This document shows positions 7,898 through 16,945 of a stretch of DNA of 64,000 bases, in pieces. The notes under the pieces were generated by a model, which saw nothing but the letters and a program-made list of their open reading frames with translations, made no database searches and was not told where the DNA came from. The translations under genes and the position numbers were made by a program. Source of the DNA: Caballeronia choica (GTDB lineage: Bacteria; Pseudomonadota; Gammaproteobacteria; Burkholderiales; Burkholderiaceae); NCBI RefSeq assembly GCF_001544535.1, contig NZ_FCON02000038.1, forward strand, positions 1 through 64,000, in the 5' to 3' direction. Position 1 is the stretch's first letter, and each line of letters opens with the position of its first letter.

Positions 7898-8695
7898 ATG
7901 GACAGACTCAAAGGTAAGGTCGCAATCGTCACGGGCGCAAGTTCGGGATTCGGTCGTGGTATCGCGATGGCGTATGCGGCACAAGGCGCCAACGTGGTTG
8001 TCAGTGACGTTCATGAGGCACCGAACAAGGGTGGTTTCGAAGGCGACCCGCAACTGACAACTGCCGCAGCCATTACGGAAGCCGGCGGTAAGGCTCAGTA
8101 TGTAGCGTGCGACGTGACGAAGCACGACCAGGTCGTCAACCTGGTGAGAGAAACCGTCAGGATTTTCGGCGGCCTGGACATTATGGTGAACAACGCAGGC
8201 ATCTATCGCGCAGGCAAGCTCGCCCACGAGTTTGCAGTCGAAGACCTCGACGCGTGCTTTGACGTGAATGTAAAGGGGACATGGTTCGGCTGTCAGGAGG
8301 CTATCAAGGAGTTTCTGAAGCACGGACGAGGCGGAAATATCGTCAACATCGTTTCGACGGCGGGCTTGCAAGGCCACCCGAAACAGTCCGTCTACAACAT
8401 ATCGAAGGGAGCGGCGGCGAATCTGACCCGCTGTCTCGCGATCGAGTATGGGCGCGACAAAATCCGCGTCAACGGCATCTGCCCAACGTATGCGAAGACG
8501 TCGCTGACTCGCGCATTGTTTGACGACAAGGACTTCGACAAAGTGTTCACGGAAGCAATTCCCCTAAAACGCTGGGGCGAGGTTGAAGACATTGCGAATC
8601 TGGCGACATTCCTTGCGTCGGACGAGTCGAGTTACATTCACGGCGACCTCATCCGCATCGACGGTGGTGAGACGCTCTGTCGATTCTCGGTTTAA
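7898..8695 (+). CDS. Short-chain dehydrogenase/reductase
   Basis: A 265-residue classical SDR oxidoreductase. The cofactor motif TGASSGFG is at residues 12-19, NNAG at 98-101, and the catalytic Ser153 (IVSTAG), Tyr166 and Lys170 (YNISK) are all present. An Asp at residue 37 (VVVSDVHE), at the end of the second strand, suggests NAD(H) preference. The C-terminus has the usual IRIDGG. A strong ribosome site, CCAGGAGGATTT, precedes the ATG. It belongs to the putative cupin/SnoaL/SDR catabolic set. The substrate is unknown. Confidence 0.9.
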   Translation: MDRLKGKVAIVTGASSGFGRGIAMAYAAQGANVVVSDVHEAPNKGGFEGDPQLTTAAAITEAGGKAQYVACDVTKHDQVVNLVRETVRIFGGLDIMVNNAGIYRAGKLAHEFAVEDLDACFDVNVKGTWFGCQEAIKEFLKHGRGGNIVNIVSTAGLQGHPKQSVYNISKGAAANLTRCLAIEYGRDKIRVNGICPTYAKTSLTRALFDDKDFDKVFTEAIPLKRWGEVEDIANLATFLASDESSYIHGDLIRIDGGETLCRFSV

Positions 8696-8757
8696 CCGGA
8701 GGTTCGCGGCGCAGCATCCGAGCCGCGTCGCGCACTACGAAACACGGACGCAAAAAA

Positions 8758-8908
8758 TTGGTCAGAATCATTCACTCCATGGTGTGTGTTCACGACTTCG
8801 AGCGTTCGCTGCGGTTTCTTCTTCATTCTTGGCTACGAGATCGAAGTATCGAGCGCTCAGGCATTACGTGCAGGCGTGCGCACGAAGCAAGCGGAAGCAG
8901 TCTGATAA
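8758..8908 (+). pseudogene. Broken VOC/glyoxalase gene remnant
   Basis: The plus strand encodes VRIIHSMVCVHDFERSLRF, which is the standard opening of glyoxalase/VOC proteins. The next part of the fold, FILGYEIEVSSAQALRAG, is found only after a change of frame at about 8818-8822, and that frame stops at about 8908. The remaining 60 or so residues of a normal protein are absent. This looks like a frameshifted and 3'-deleted gene. It may once have been the last gene of the preceding catabolic set. Confidence 0.5.
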
Positions 8909-8941
8909 CTGAGCGGTATAGGATGCCTCCTGTCCGCCTGG

Positions 8942-9919
8942 TCACGCGAACTCATCCGCCGGCCCGACGCCGACGGTCCTGCGCACATCACCCGGAGAGG
9001 CGCCGTACTTTTCCTTGAACGCCCGACAGAAGTGGCTGGACGAATTGAAGCCCCAGCGGAACGCAATCTCCGAGATACGTTGCCGGTTGTAGGCCGGGTC
9101 CGTCAACGCCTGCTTGCAGGCGTGCAGCCGCCTGTCCAGCACCCACCCCGAAACGGTCATGTCGCTGCGCTGAAACAGCATATGCAGATAGCGCAGCGAA
9201 ATGTGATTTGCCTCGGCGATGCGGGTCGGATTCAGATCGTCTTCGTGGAGATGTTGCAGGATGAAGTCCTGCACGCGGCGAAGCATGGCCGCGCTGGCAT
9301 CAAACGTCGCGGACGGCTGCTGTCCGGATAGTGCGATGCCCAACAGTTCAAGCGTGGACCTGCTGACAGAACCTTGAACGCTCTCATCGAGCCTTTCGAT
9401 TTCATTTGAGAGCGCGAGAAGGTGGACGGCGAGCAGCGAGCCAACGCCCGTGCGACTTTCGATTTTGCCTCCGGTGGGTGGTTGTTTGCGTTCCGGCAGC
9501 CGCTCCCGCATCACTGACCATGGAATCATCAGCGTTACCTTGTGAAGACGCTCGAGAACCTCGAATTCGACAACCTGATCGGTTGTCCAGACGACGACAT
9601 CCTCGGATACGACCTCCACGCCGGAATCGCCAATCTTGAACCGCTCACGGCCGGCGGTCGTCAGTTGAACCCCAACATAAAGCTCGTCGTCGTGACGTAC
9701 TTGTCCTCGCGTGCGCTGTCCCCTGCAGGGGTCACAGACCGTCTCGACAATCCCGGCTCCAGCGAAATCGTGTTGTTTGACGTGAGCATAGAACGTGGCG
9801 GGCAGGCGATGCGGGACCTGCCATTCCCGATAGCTTGTACTGAGCACCGATTCCCAGGCGTCGGTGCGGTCCCCCAAGGGAACATCGCTGGTTGACCATT
9901 CGATCGAGGGATTCTGCAC
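8942..9919 (-). CDS. AraC-family transcriptional regulator
   Basis: A 325-residue activator-type regulator. The N-terminal half (about residues 30-190) has the AraC_binding_2 character of FeaR/XylS-like proteins. The C-terminal 100 residues hold two helix-turn-helix units: NPTRIAEANHISLRYLHMLFQ, and ISEIAFRWGFNSSSHFCRAFKEKYGASPGD. A GTG start at 9919 is preferred because AGGAGACGCGAC stands at ideal distance; an ATG 11 codons upstream has no such site. It faces the cupin/SnoaL/SDR genes and probably controls them, perhaps through the repeats at 6701-6731. Confidence 0.85.
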   Translation of the reverse strand: MQNPSIEWSTSDVPLGDRTDAWESVLSTSYREWQVPHRLPATFYAHVKQHDFAGAGIVETVCDPCRGQRTRGQVRHDDELYVGVQLTTAGRERFKIGDSGVEVVSEDVVVWTTDQVVEFEVLERLHKVTLMIPWSVMRERLPERKQPPTGGKIESRTGVGSLLAVHLLALSNEIERLDESVQGSVSRSTLELLGIALSGQQPSATFDASAAMLRRVQDFILQHLHEDDLNPTRIAEANHISLRYLHMLFQRSDMTVSGWVLDRRLHACKQALTDPAYNRQRISEIAFRWGFNSSSHFCRAFKEKYGASPGDVRRTVGVGPADEFA

Positions 9920-10433
9920 GTCGCGTCTCCTGTCTCCTTGGCGCCGCAGCATCTATCGCGTGCGTGCGCGCACCTCCACGCATCAAAGATACATGCGAAG
10001 AGGCATCACTTTCAATACGCGTTACCTCGCCGCGGAACGCTTCGCGGCTCAGGGCCAGGCCCTGCGAAAACGCTTCCGTCGGGATTCAGACGCCCCCGAG
10101 CGCGGCAAGGAACTGTAGGACCGCCCCTCTCAGACGAAGCGCAGCTTTGAGGCGCCATCGTCCACAGGCAGCCTGTCGGCCCTCTCTGTTACGTGACGTT
10201 CGTCCGGCCGCATGGCTCGAACAGTCAACCACGATGCGTGGGCGACGCTGGCTGGTTTCCATCAAGACAGGAGTGTTGCCTGCCAGAACGACACGGGATT
10301 AAGGGTTAACGCTTATTTTGACAATAATCCCTTGTTCTGTCTGCACTTAATTCCGAAGCGCCTGAGGCCTAGACTCCAATCACTGAAACGCAAACGGGTG
10401 TTTGCGGAAGAAACGAAGTTGGAGGTAAATATC
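9920..10433. other. Intergenic region
   Basis: About 510 bases between the regulator (minus) and the DUF4148 gene (plus). No convincing coding sequence was found. A TTGACA hexamer occurs at 10319-10324, but no good -10 follows at 16-18 bases; TAGACT at 10372-10377 could be part of another weak promoter. Confidence 0.4.
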
Positions 10434-10808
10434 ATGAAACTCGTTCAATCGCTCATCGTCGCTGCTGCCCTTGCAATTCCGGCTATCTCGTCCTTCGCTC
10501 AATCGAACCAACCCGTTACCCGCGCGGAAGTGAAGGCGCAATTGGTTCAGATCGAAAAGGCAGGCTACGATCCCGCTGGCGATCAAACGCAATATCCGGC
10601 CAACATTCAGGCCGCACAGGCTCGCGTGAACGCTGACAACGGGGCTGCTACGGATTTTGGCGGCGCCACTGACGGCACGTCGGCGTCGGGTACCCATCAT
10701 TCGCTGCGCTCGTTCGACAGCGCAGTCGCTCGCGTGGGCCACAAGATCGGTGCGTCGGTCCGCCCGGATGCAAACGACGGCATGAAACCCGTGTTTTTCG
10801 GCTCGTAA
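10434..10808 (+). CDS. DUF4148 domain secreted protein
   Basis: A 124-residue exported protein typical of Burkholderiaceae, where many paralogues occur. The signal peptide is MKLVQSLIVAAALAIPAISSFAQ, cleaved after SFA. The DUF4148 core follows directly: VTRAEVKAQLVQIEKAGYDP and then YPANIQAAQARV. The ATG at 10434 has GGAGGTAAATATC upstream. Function is unknown; expression of such proteins is often stress-related, but nothing in this sequence shows it. A hairpin terminator lies 80 bases downstream. Confidence 0.9.
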   Translation: MKLVQSLIVAAALAIPAISSFAQSNQPVTRAEVKAQLVQIEKAGYDPAGDQTQYPANIQAAQARVNADNGAATDFGGATDGTSASGTHHSLRSFDSAVARVGHKIGASVRPDANDGMKPVFFGS

Positions 10809-10889
10809 TTGGCTGGGTTAATTGCAACAGGGAACCACTGGCCTGCTTGATGGCTCAGAGCCCTGAGTCGTTGAGGTAACACCCTAGAG

Positions 10890-10920
10890 GCGCGCAACTT
10901 GTTTGCGCGCTTTCGCTTTT
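10890..10920 (+). terminator. Likely intrinsic terminator after the DUF4148 gene
   Basis: The arms GCGCGCAA (10890-10897) and TTGCGCGC (10903-10910) are separated by five bases and followed by the T-rich tail TTTCGCTTTT. Confidence 0.55.
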
Positions 10921-10999
10921 GCAATCGCAGCCATGATCGCCGGCATCGAACTGACACATCGCATTCGAGAAGGTCAGTTCGAATTGCCAGGCACGCGCG

Positions 11000-12178
11000 T
11001 CAAACCACCTCAAACAGCCCCGCGGCCCCCTGCCCACCGCCGATACACATCGTCACGACGACAAACTTCGCCCCGCGCCGTTTCCCTTCGATCAGCGCAT
11101 GCCCCGTCAGCCGGGCGCCGGACACGCCATACGGATGCCCCACCGCGATCGCCCCGCCGTTCACGTTCAGCCGCTCGTTGGGGATGCCGAGCTTGTCGCG
11201 GCAATAGAGCACCTGCACGGCGAAAGCTTCATTGAGCTCCCACAGGTCGATATCCTCGACCTTCAACCCGGCTTGCTTGAGCAACTTGGGAACGGCGAAC
11301 ACCGGCCCGATGCCCATCTCGTCCGGCTCGCATCCGGCGACAGCAAAACCGCGAAAAATCCCGAGCGGCTGCAGCCCTTCCTTCTCCGCGACCGAAGCGT
11401 TCATCACGACGCAAGCCGACGCCCCATCGGAAAACTGGCTCGCATTGCCGGCCGTGACCACGCCACCGGGCATCGCGGTACGAATCTTCGATACGCCTTC
11501 GAGCGTCGTATCGGCGCGAATGCCTTCATCGGACGAGAGCGCCACTTCCTTCGTGAAGAGCCGCCCGGACGCCTTCTCGGCGACACCGGCCAACACCGTG
11601 ATCGGCACGATCTCGGCATCGAAGCGGCCCGCCGCCTGCCCCGCCGCCGCGCGCTGCTGCGACTGCACGCCGTACTCGTCTTGCCGCTCCTTCGAAATCT
11701 CGTAGCGCTTCGCGACGTTCTCCGCCGTCTGCAGCATCGACCAGTAAATTTCCGGCTTGTGCTCGGTGAGCCAGCCATCGGCGATCATGTGGCGATTCAT
11801 CTCGTTCTGCACGCACGAGATCGACTCCACGCCGCCCGCGACATAGACATCGCCCTCGCCCGCGATCACCCGTTGCGCCGCGAGCGCGATGGTCTGCAAG
11901 CCCGACGAGCAGAAGCGGTTCACCGTCATGCCCGGCACCGTGACGGGCAGGCCGCCGCGCAGCGCGATCTGCCGCGCGATGTTGGCGCCCGTCGCGCCTT
12001 CGGGGTTCGCGCAGCCCATGATCACGTCCTCGACGCGCGCCGGATCGATTCCGGCACGCTCGACGGCGGCCTTCGTTACGTGGCCGCCGAGCGTCGCGCC
12101 GTGCGTCATGTTGAGCGCGCCGCGCCAGGATTTGGCGAGGCCCGTGCGTGCTGTCGATACGATTACTGCGTCAGTCAT
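11000..12178 (-). CDS. Acetyl-CoA acyltransferase (thiolase)
   Basis: A 392-residue cytoplasmic thiolase that cleaves 3-ketoacyl-CoA with CoA in beta-oxidation, or runs in reverse as acetyl-CoA acetyltransferase. The nucleophile Cys90 is in [10 protein letters not shown], the His in [11 protein letters not shown] and the second Cys in [10 protein letters not shown]. Length is standard. It is the last gene of a minus-strand series after the FadJ-type fusion and the nicotinamidase, with a 25-base gap, which favours a degradative FadA-like role. Chain-length preference cannot be told. Confidence 0.93.
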   Translation of the reverse strand: MTDAVIVSTARTGLAKSWRGALNMTHGATLGGHVTKAAVERAGIDPARVEDVIMGCANPEGATGANIARQIALRGGLPVTVPGMTVNRFCSSGLQTIALAAQRVIAGEGDVYVAGGVESISCVQNEMNRHMIADGWLTEHKPEIYWSMLQTAENVAKRYEISKERQDEYGVQSQQRAAAGQAAGRFDAEIVPITVLAGVAEKASGRLFTKEVALSSDEGIRADTTLEGVSKIRTAMPGGVVTAGNASQFSDGASACVVMNASVAEKEGLQPLGIFRGFAVAGCEPDEMGIGPVFAVPKLLKQAGLKVEDIDLWELNEAFAVQVLYCRDKLGIPNERLNVNGGAIAVGHPYGVSGARLTGHALIEGKRRGAKFVVVTMCIGGGQGAAGLFEVV

Positions 12179-12203
12179 GTTCTCTCCTGCTTCGAATATT
12201 CAT

Positions 12204-12845
12204 TCAATGGGGTTGGCGCGTGCCGAGAGCGTTCGAATCGATGCGCTCCACGCCCGCGGCCGTCATGTCTTGCCACGCTTTCGCGAGCGACCCGCCGAGG
12301 TCGATTGCGCGGCACGCGTCTTCGATCACCGTGACCGCGAAGCCCGCGCGGCGCGCATCGAGCGCGGACCACGCGACGCAGTAGTCGGTCGCGAGTCCGC
12401 ACAGGTAGACGCGCGTCACGCCCACGTCGCGCAGATAGCCCGCGAGGCCGGTCGGCGTCCTGCGGTCGGCTTCGACGAACGCCGAGTAGCTGTCGACATC
12501 GGCGTGATGGCCCTTGCGGATCACGAGTCGCGCGTGCGGCACGTCGAGATCGCGATGCAGCGCCGCGCCTTCGGTGTCCTGCACGCAATGGGTCGGCCAC
12601 AGCACCTGCTCGCCGTAGGGCAGCGTCATGGTCTCGAACGGCGCGCGTCCGGCGTGATTGGCCGCAAACGAAATGTGTCCGCGCGGATGCCAGTCCTGCG
12701 TCAGCACGACATGCGAAAACTCGCGGGACAGCCGGTTGACGACAGGCACGATCTCATCGCCGTGCGCAACCGCAAGCGCGCCACCCGGCATGAAATCGTA
12801 TTGAACGTCGACTGCCAAAAGGACTTCGTCTGCGCCTTTCATCAT
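12204..12845 (-). CDS. pncA: Nicotinamidase (isochorismatase family)
   Basis: A 213-residue hydrolase converting nicotinamide to nicotinate in NAD salvage. The triad is visible: Asp13 (LAVDVQYDF), Lys110 (VIRKGHH) and the nucleophile Cys in LATDYCVAWSALD. The metal site is seen in LTQDWHPRGHISF, and WPTHCVQ is a further family mark. It sits between the FadJ-type gene and the thiolase with gaps of 29 and 25 bases, so it is probably cotranscribed with fatty-acid oxidation genes. That is an unusual partner but reasonable for NAD supply. Confidence 0.92.
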   Translation of the reverse strand: MMKGADEVLLAVDVQYDFMPGGALAVAHGDEIVPVVNRLSREFSHVVLTQDWHPRGHISFAANHAGRAPFETMTLPYGEQVLWPTHCVQDTEGAALHRDLDVPHARLVIRKGHHADVDSYSAFVEADRRTPTGLAGYLRDVGVTRVYLCGLATDYCVAWSALDARRAGFAVTVIEDACRAIDLGGSLAKAWQDMTAAGVERIDSNALGTRQPH

Positions 12846-12874
12846 CGGCCTCTACTCATGCGTTGAAGCGTCGA

Positions 12875-14959
12875 TCAGCTAGTGAAGCCCTTGCCCTGCG
12901 ACGCAAGCTCAGTCACGAGTTTCGCCGGCTTCCATGCATCGCCGTTCGGCTGGGCCGCGTACTTGCGCATCGCGCGCTCGACGTTATAGAGGCCGACCGT
13001 ATCGGCATACAGCATCGGGCCGCCGCGCCAGAGCGGGAAGCCATAGCCTGTCAGATAGACCATGTCGATATCCGAAGCCTTCGACGCAATGCCTTCTTCG
13101 AGGATCTTCGCGCCTTCGTTGACGAGCGAAAACACGAGCCGCTCGACGATTTCCTCGTCGGAAATCTTGCGACGCGCAACGCCCTGCTCCTTCGAATACG
13201 CGACGATCATCTCGTCGACGAGTTTCGAAGGCTGCGCATTGCGTTCGCCCGGCTTGTAGTCGTACCAGCCGGCGCCCGTCTTCTGACCGAAGCGGCCGGT
13301 CTCGCACAGCCGGTCGGCGATGCGTGAATAATGCAGGTCCGGCTGCTCCTGATAGCGGCGCTTGCGGATCGCCCAGCCGATGTCGTTGCCCGCGAGATCG
13401 CTCATGCGGAACGGTCCCATCGCAAAGCCGAACTTCTCGATCGCGCGATCGACCTGCGCCGGCAGCGCGCCTTCTTCGAGCATGAAGAGCGCTTGCCGGA
13501 TGTACTGCTCGATCATGCGGTTGCCGATGAAGCCGTCACAGACGCCCGAAACCACCGCAGTCTTCCTGATCTTCTTCGCGAGCTGCATGACGGTGGCGAG
13601 CACGTCCTTCGCGGTCTTCTCGCCGCGCACGACTTCGAGCAGCTTCATCACGTTGGCCGGGCTGAAGAAGTGCATGCCGACCACATCCTCGGGTCGCTTC
13701 GTGAACGCCGCGATCTTGTTGACATCGAGCGTCGACGTATTCGAGGCGAGGATCGCGCCCGGTTTCGCGACTGCATCGATCCGCTTGAACACCTGGTCCT
13801 TCACGCCGAGTTCTTCGAACACGGCCTCGATGATGAGATCGGCTTGCGCGAGATCGTCGTAGGCGAGCGTCGGCTTGATCAGCAGAAGGCGCTCTTCGAG
13901 CTTCTCGACCGTGAGCTTGCCCTTCTTGACCTGCGCTTCGTAGTTCTTGCGGATGGTGGCAACGCCGCGATCGAGCGCGTCCTGCTTCGTTTCCAGCAGG
14001 GTGACCGGCAGCCCCGCGTTGACGAAGTTCATCGCGATGCCGCCGCCCATCGTGCCCGCGCCGATCACGCCGACGCGCTCGATCTTGCGCACGGGCGTCG
14101 ACGACGGCACGTCGGGAATCTTGCTCGCCGCGCGTTCGCCGAAGAACGCATGGCGCAGCGCACGGCTTTCGGGCGTCTGCACGAGCGCGAGGAAGCATTC
14201 GCGCTCGAAGGCGAGGCCCTGGTCGAAGCCGTTCTTCACGCCGGCCTCGACGGCGTCGATGCACTTGTGCGGCGCCGGGAAATTCTTCGCGATTGCCGCA
14301 ACGCTGTTGCGCGCGAACTGGATGAAGCCCTCGGCGTTCGGATGCTCGATCTTGCGATCGCGCACCTTCGGATGCGGGCCGCTTTGCGCGCCCGCCTGCT
14401 TCGCGAACTTCACGGCCTCATCGAGCAAATCGCCTTCCACGATGCGATCGAACAACCCCGTTCCGCCGAGCTTCTCGGACAGCACGGGCGTACCCGACAC
14501 GATCATGTTCAGCGCGGTCTCGAGCCCGACCGCACGCGGCAGGCGCTGCGTGCCGCCGGCGCCCGGCAGGAGGCCGAGCTTCACTTCGGGCAGCGCGATC
14601 TGCGCGCCGGGCGCGGCCACGCGGTAATGCGCGCCGAGCGCGAGTTCGAGCCCGCCCCCCATCGCGACGCTGTGAATCGCCGCGACGACCGGTTTCGCGC
14701 TGCCCTCGACCGCCTTGATGACGGTATGCAGCGACGGTTCCTGCAACGCCTTGGGCGTGTTGAATTCGGTGATGTCGGCGCCGCCGGAGAATGCCTTGCC
14801 GGCGCCGATGAGCACGATGCCGGAAATCGACGCATCGTCGCGCGCGCGCTCGATGCCCTCGACGATCCCGAGCCGCGTGCTGGCCCCGAGTCCATTGACC
14901 GGCGGGTTGTCGAGCGTGATGACGGCGATGCCGTCGCGGACTGTGTAAGCCACTGCCAT
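12875..14959 (-). CDS. Fused enoyl-CoA hydratase / 3-hydroxyacyl-CoA dehydrogenase (FadJ type)
   Basis: A 694-residue bifunctional beta-oxidation enzyme. The crotonase domain (about residues 1-190) has SGGADITEFN and the oxyanion-hole segment MGGGLELALGAHYRVA. The NAD-binding domain starts near residue 295 with GVIGAGTMGGGIA. The C-terminal dehydrogenase domains carry HFFSPANVMKLLEVV and GFIGNRM. The start at 14959 is preferred over one five codons earlier because GGAGG falls eight bases before it. A promoter with a palindrome lies 80 bases upstream. It leads pncA and the thiolase. Confidence 0.92.
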   Translation of the reverse strand: MAVAYTVRDGIAVITLDNPPVNGLGASTRLGIVEGIERARDDASISGIVLIGAGKAFSGGADITEFNTPKALQEPSLHTVIKAVEGSAKPVVAAIHSVAMGGGLELALGAHYRVAAPGAQIALPEVKLGLLPGAGGTQRLPRAVGLETALNMIVSGTPVLSEKLGGTGLFDRIVEGDLLDEAVKFAKQAGAQSGPHPKVRDRKIEHPNAEGFIQFARNSVAAIAKNFPAPHKCIDAVEAGVKNGFDQGLAFERECFLALVQTPESRALRHAFFGERAASKIPDVPSSTPVRKIERVGVIGAGTMGGGIAMNFVNAGLPVTLLETKQDALDRGVATIRKNYEAQVKKGKLTVEKLEERLLLIKPTLAYDDLAQADLIIEAVFEELGVKDQVFKRIDAVAKPGAILASNTSTLDVNKIAAFTKRPEDVVGMHFFSPANVMKLLEVVRGEKTAKDVLATVMQLAKKIRKTAVVSGVCDGFIGNRMIEQYIRQALFMLEEGALPAQVDRAIEKFGFAMGPFRMSDLAGNDIGWAIRKRRYQEQPDLHYSRIADRLCETGRFGQKTGAGWYDYKPGERNAQPSKLVDEMIVAYSKEQGVARRKISDEEIVERLVFSLVNEGAKILEEGIASKASDIDMVYLTGYGFPLWRGGPMLYADTVGLYNVERAMRKYAAQPNGDAWKPAKLVTELASQGKGFTS

Positions 14960-15036
14960 TTGGTCTGCCTCCATTCGATGCCGCTTGCGTCACGCAAAGC
15001 GGCGACGGTGCCTCAAAGTATTTTGAGTTACCGCGC

Positions 15037-15065
15037 CAGAATACACAAAAAAGAACGATCGTTCA
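15037..15065 (-). promoter_or_regulatory. Sigma-70 promoter of the fadJ-pncA-thiolase operon with palindromic operator
   Basis: On the minus strand TTGAAC (15060-15065) and TATTCT (15037-15042) are 17 bases apart. The perfect 12-bp palindrome GAACGATCGTTC (15052-15063) overlaps the -35 box, a position where a bound protein would block RNA polymerase. Such palindromes are typical of TetR-family regulators, and FadR/FadP-like TetR repressors control beta-oxidation in related bacteria. No such regulator gene is in this window. Confidence 0.6.
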
Positions 15066-15134
15066 ATTTGTGACGACAATCGAATATGGGTGTTTACCCG
15101 AACCTCGACGGCTCGGGCGCTGGCAGTCAGGCGC

Positions 15135-16805
15135 TCAAACGGCTTTTTCGACGGCACTCGGCAGGACGTGATCGCGGTAAATTTCGCGCAGCCGCAGCTT
15201 TTGCAGCTTGCCGGTCGCGGTATGCGGCAACTCGTCGGCGAACACGACATCGTCCGGAATCCACCACTTCGCGACCTTGCCCTCGTAGAACGCGAGCAGT
15301 TCGTCGCGCGTCACGGTTGCGCCCGGGCGCAGCACGGCGACGACAAGCGGCCGCTCCGTCCACTTCGGATGCGAGCACGCGATGCACGCCGCCTCCGCCA
15401 CCTGCGGATGCGACACCGCGATGTTCTCCAGGTCGATCGAGCTGATCCATTCGCCGCCGGACTTGATCACGTCCTTGCTGCGGTCGGTGATGTGCATGAA
15501 GCCGTCGGCGTCGATCGTGGCGACGTCGCCGGTCGGAAACCAGCCGTCGACGAGCGGTTGTTCGTCGCGGCGATAGTAGCGGTCGATCACCCACGGCCCG
15601 CGCACGTGCAGGTCGCCGAACGCGCGGCCGTCCCACGGCAGTTCCTGGCCGTCGTCGCCGACCACTTTCATGTCGACGCCGAAGATCACGCGGCCCTGCT
15701 TCTCGCGCGAATGGCGCCGTTCCTCGGGCGAGCGCTGCTTCTGCTGCCCGTTGAGCCGCGCGAGCGTGCCGAGCGGCGACATCTCCGTCATGCCCCACGC
15801 GTGGATCACCTCGACGCCGTATTCGTCCTCGAAGGTGCGCAGCATGGCGGGCGGGCACGCCGAGCCGCCGATCACCGTGCGCTTCAACGTCGAGAAGCGC
15901 GCGCCGGCCTGCTTCATGTACGTGAGCAGCCCAAGCCAGACGGTCGGCACGCCGGCCGAGTAGGTGACGCCTTCGGCTTCCATCAACTCGTAGAGCGACT
16001 TGCCGTCGAGGTCCTTGCCCGGGAACACGAGCTTCGCGCCGACCAGCGGCGCCGCGTGCGGAATGCCCCACGCGTTCACATGGAACATCGGCACGACAGG
16101 CAGGATCGCGTCGCTGCACGAGGCGCCCATCGCATCGGGCAACGCTGCGCCATACGCATGCAGCACCGTCGAGCGATGCGAATAGAGCGCGCCCTTCGGA
16201 TTGCCGGTCGTGCCCGACGTGTAGCAGAGGAACGAGGCCGTGCGTTCGTCGAAGACGGGCCATTCGTAGTCGCCGTCCTGCGCGTTCACGAGCGTCTCGT
16301 AGCTCAGCACCGGCACGGCCGGGTCGGTGAGATACGCATCGAGATGCTCGGCGATGCACGACGCATCGCCGAGTGCGATCCAGCCCTTCACCTTCGGGCA
16401 CTGCGGCGCGATGATGTCGACGAGCGGCGCGAACGTCATGTCGAAGCAGACGTAGGAATCGTCGGCGTGATCGATGATGAACGCGATCTGATCGGGAAAG
16501 AGACGCGGATTGATCGTATGGCAGACAGCGCCCATGCCGGTGGTGCCGTAGTAGCACTCGAGATGCCGGTAGGTGTTCCATGCGAGCGTGCCGATGCGCT
16601 CGCCCGGCTCGACGCCCAGCGCGATCAGCGCCTGCGCCAACTGCTTCGCGCGCTTTTCGCAGTCGCGATAGGTGTAGCGGTGAATGTCTCCCTCGATACG
16701 GCGCGTCACGATCTCGGTATCGCCGTGGTGCCTTGCGGCGTGAGACAACAACGACGATGCCAGCAGCGGTACATCCATCATCTGGCCGTAAAGCGGCGAC
16801 GTCAT
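15135..16805 (-). CDS. Acyl-CoA synthetase (AMP-forming; medium-chain AlkK-like)
   Basis: A 556-residue adenylate-forming enzyme that activates a fatty or related acid to its CoA thioester. The ATP loop [16 protein letters not shown] is at about residues 195-210, [10 protein letters not shown] is the central motif, and [12 protein letters not shown] is the C-terminal hinge region. The N-terminus ([14 protein letters not shown]) recalls AlkK-type medium-chain enzymes. The ATG at 16805 follows GAGGACTTTGCCC. It is upstream of the fadJ operon in the same direction but has its own leader; selO diverges from it. Confidence 0.88.
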   Translation of the reverse strand: MTSPLYGQMMDVPLLASSLLSHAARHHGDTEIVTRRIEGDIHRYTYRDCEKRAKQLAQALIALGVEPGERIGTLAWNTYRHLECYYGTTGMGAVCHTINPRLFPDQIAFIIDHADDSYVCFDMTFAPLVDIIAPQCPKVKGWIALGDASCIAEHLDAYLTDPAVPVLSYETLVNAQDGDYEWPVFDERTASFLCYTSGTTGNPKGALYSHRSTVLHAYGAALPDAMGASCSDAILPVVPMFHVNAWGIPHAAPLVGAKLVFPGKDLDGKSLYELMEAEGVTYSAGVPTVWLGLLTYMKQAGARFSTLKRTVIGGSACPPAMLRTFEDEYGVEVIHAWGMTEMSPLGTLARLNGQQKQRSPEERRHSREKQGRVIFGVDMKVVGDDGQELPWDGRAFGDLHVRGPWVIDRYYRRDEQPLVDGWFPTGDVATIDADGFMHITDRSKDVIKSGGEWISSIDLENIAVSHPQVAEAACIACSHPKWTERPLVVAVLRPGATVTRDELLAFYEGKVAKWWIPDDVVFADELPHTATGKLQKLRLREIYRDHVLPSAVEKAV

Positions 16806-16945
16806 GGGCAAAGTCCTCAAGGGTGCGGAGCTGCGTTCCGGCGATTTTCAAGGGTGCTTCACGCGCGTTTCAGCCGTGCCCGCATCGGGTCCTGCAGGCC
16901 CGCCGGCGCGGAATTACAATATCGCTTAACTCAGAGGCGCTCAAC

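Noticed and set aside
10319-10347. TTGACA hexamer as a promoter of the DUF4148 gene
   Set aside because: No acceptable -10 hexamer at 16-18 bases downstream.
13331-15073. A 580-codon plus-strand frame opposite the FadJ-type gene
   Set aside because: Composition is extremely Arg/His/Asp-rich and it is antisense to a clear enzyme.
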